6,497 nucleotides of DNA from CAZDYI01 sp964509765 (GTDB lineage: Bacteria > Pseudomonadota > Gammaproteobacteria > Tethybacterales > Tethybacteraceae): contig CAZDYI010000008.1 in assembly GCA_964509765.1 (NCBI GenBank), positions 1 to 6,497 of the forward strand. Reading direction: 5' to 3'. A program made the translations under genes and the position numbers. The notes under the pieces are model-generated. The model searched no databases. It was given only the letters and a program-made list of their open reading frames with translations, and was not told where the DNA came from. This document shows positions 5,457 to 6,497 of this stretch, piece after piece. The number at the start of each line of letters is the position of its first letter. The stretch's first letter is position 1.

Positions 5457-6440
5457 TCAGCGGCCGGCGCGGCCGGCGGACCTGGTCAGCGCGACGAAGA
5501 ACGGCAGGCCGAGCAGGGCCGAGAACCACAGGGTGCTGACCCGCATCAGGGCGACGAGCACCGCGGCCGCGGCGACTTGCATCCCGGCCTGGGAAAGCAG
5601 GAAAGAAAGCGACGCCTCCTGGCCGCCGATGCCGCCCGGCAGGTAGGTCAGCGCGCCCGCGATGTTGGCGTTGCCGAGGCTCGCGGCGCCGGCGAGCGGG
5701 GGTATCGGGTGGCCGAGCTCGCCTGCGATGTGCCACAGCGCTATCGCCTCGGGCGACCACGCCAGGGCCGACAGGAAAAGCAGCAGGAAGAAGCGCGCGG
5801 GGCCGAGGGTCCTGCCGACGTTGCGGCACATCGACTGCGCTCCGGCGAAAAGCCGCGGGGAAGGCTTGTCGAGCCTGCCCCAGGCGTACTTGACGAGCGC
5901 GGCCGCGCGGCTCGGGAGGACGACGACGAACGCGGCGAACAACAGCATCCCCGCCGCCACCGTCGCCAGCCACGGGAACGGGCCGCCGAGCCCGAAGCCC
6001 AGCAGGGCGAAGACGAGCAGGATGCAGAGGTCCATGAACCGCTCGCAGAAGACCAGGGTCAGGCCGCGGTCGTAGCCCACCCTCCACAGCTGCCTGAGCG
6101 CCCAGGCGCGCCACAGCTCGCCGACCCGGCCCGGGGTGAGGTTCATGAGGAAGCCGCCGAAGTAAGCGGTTGCCAGCGAGCGGGCCGGAACGCGCCCGCG
6201 CAGCGGCGCGCAGAGGGCGAACCAGCGGACCGTTCGAAGTGCGAGGCCGACCAGCGCCATTCCCATGAACGCCGGCAGCATCCACCAGCGGATCGACGAG
6301 AGCATCTCGGAAACGCGCCCGGACATGGCGAACACCGCGATCGCCGCGACCGCGTAGACCGCGAGCATCGCGGCGCCCCACCGCGCGGCCTTCCTGAGGA
6401 ACGCGCCGCCGTTGCCGGCGGCAAAGGCCTTGCCCCTCAA
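5457..6440 (-). CDS. Flippase-like membrane protein, LPG_synthase_TM/UPF0104 family (PF03706-type)
   Basis: 327 aa, close to the usual length of the stand-alone family. Several hydrophobic helices are evident (about 24-42, 52-68, 137-150, 160-176, 216-226, 287-313). Family landmarks are R69-W73 after helix 2, the NLTPGRVGE block at 100-108, ER at 133-134 and LPGGIGGQE at 267-275. Relatives include the membrane half of lysylphosphatidylglycerol synthase MprF and YbhN-type proteins. Stand-alone members are often found with glycosyltransferases and lipid or glycan export genes; the substrate cannot be read from sequence. The start is TTG 6440, without a clear Shine-Dalgarno; the next in-frame ATG (6368) falls inside the first helix. 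Upstream codons in this frame have low third-position G+C, so a start further right is unlikely. It converges on lptG with 12 bp between stops. Confidence 0.82.
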   Translation of the reverse strand: MRGKAFAAGNGGAFLRKAARWGAAMLAVYAVAAIAVFAMSGRVSEMLSSIRWWMLPAFMGMALVGLALRTVRWFALCAPLRGRVPARSLATAYFGGFLMNLTPGRVGELWRAWALRQLWRVGYDRGLTLVFCERFMDLCILLVFALLGFGLGGPFPWLATVAAGMLLFAAFVVVLPSRAAALVKYAWGRLDKPSPRLFAGAQSMCRNVGRTLGPARFFLLLFLSALAWSPEAIALWHIAGELGHPIPPLAGAASLGNANIAGALTYLPGGIGGQEASLSFLLSQAGMQVAAAAVLVALMRVSTLWFSALLGLPFFVALTRSAGRAGR

Positions 6441-6459
6441 GGCCGGGCCGGGAGCGGGC

Positions 6460-6497
6460 TCAGTCCCACAGCGGCAGGTTCGCCCAGAGCCTGCAGC
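6460..6497 (-). CDS. C-terminal end of an unidentified upstream gene
   Basis: One minus-strand frame reads 11 codons from the right edge to a TGA at 6462-6460, ending LWANLPLWD. All 11 third positions are G or C, whereas the other two minus-strand frames are much poorer in third-position G+C. This points to a real gene ending 19 bp before the start of the flippase-like gene, probably in one operon. The fragment is too short to identify. Confidence 0.4.
   Translation of the reverse strand, partial: CRLWANLPLWD

Noticed and set aside
3484..5539. Long open frames in and opposite lptFG (3484-4119 -, 4251-5342 -, 4358-5539 +, and the upstream extension 3684-4373 +)
   Set aside because: Arginine/proline/alanine-rich shadow translations of GC-rich DNA; lptF and lptG explain the region fully.

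Overview
The window is GC-rich DNA (about 70% G+C in the right half, with strong G/C preference at third codon positions). It most likely comes from a Gram-negative Pseudomonadota species, because it carries a typical lptF-lptG pair for lipopolysaccharide export. A beta- or gammaproteobacterium is my best guess, and it is only an inference. The window has two unlike halves.

Right half (about 3325-6497), housekeeping envelope genes. lptF and lptG are on the + strand with a 4-bp GTGA overlap and encode the two membrane subunits of the Lpt transporter. Converging on them from the right, with only 12 bp between stop codons, is a minus-strand gene for a polytopic flippase-like protein of the LPG_synthase_TM/UPF0104 family. 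The last few codons of another minus-strand gene sit at the extreme right edge.

Left half (1-3202), accessory. Two minus-strand paralogues encode proteins with the phage Mu gpF-like (MuF) head-morphogenesis domain. They align without gaps over at least 308 codons. Copy 2 (1679-3016) is complete. Copy 1 (936 down to 1) runs off the left edge and is open throughout. No other phage structural genes are visible. The last ~137 codons of copy 2 are about 48% G+C, against about 75% in a sampled part of its MuF domain, which suggests an exchanged C-terminal module like that of MuF-type polymorphic toxins.

The 742-bp gap between the two MuF genes has no credible protein gene. It holds two copies, in the same orientation, of an 82-bp core element (77/82 identical), each behind its own sigma70-like promoter. 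In both copies the predicted transcription start falls at the first G of a long stem joining the 5' and 3' ends. The stem is 16 bp in copy 1 and 13 bp in copy 2, with the length change made on both strands. Most differences between the copies lie in a hairpin loop. I read these as genes for an unidentified structured small RNA of about 85-95 nt. The second RNA gene ends in a T-run that abuts and overlaps the stop codon of the convergent MuF copy 2. This MuF plus convergent small-RNA pairing is the most promising novel system in the window.
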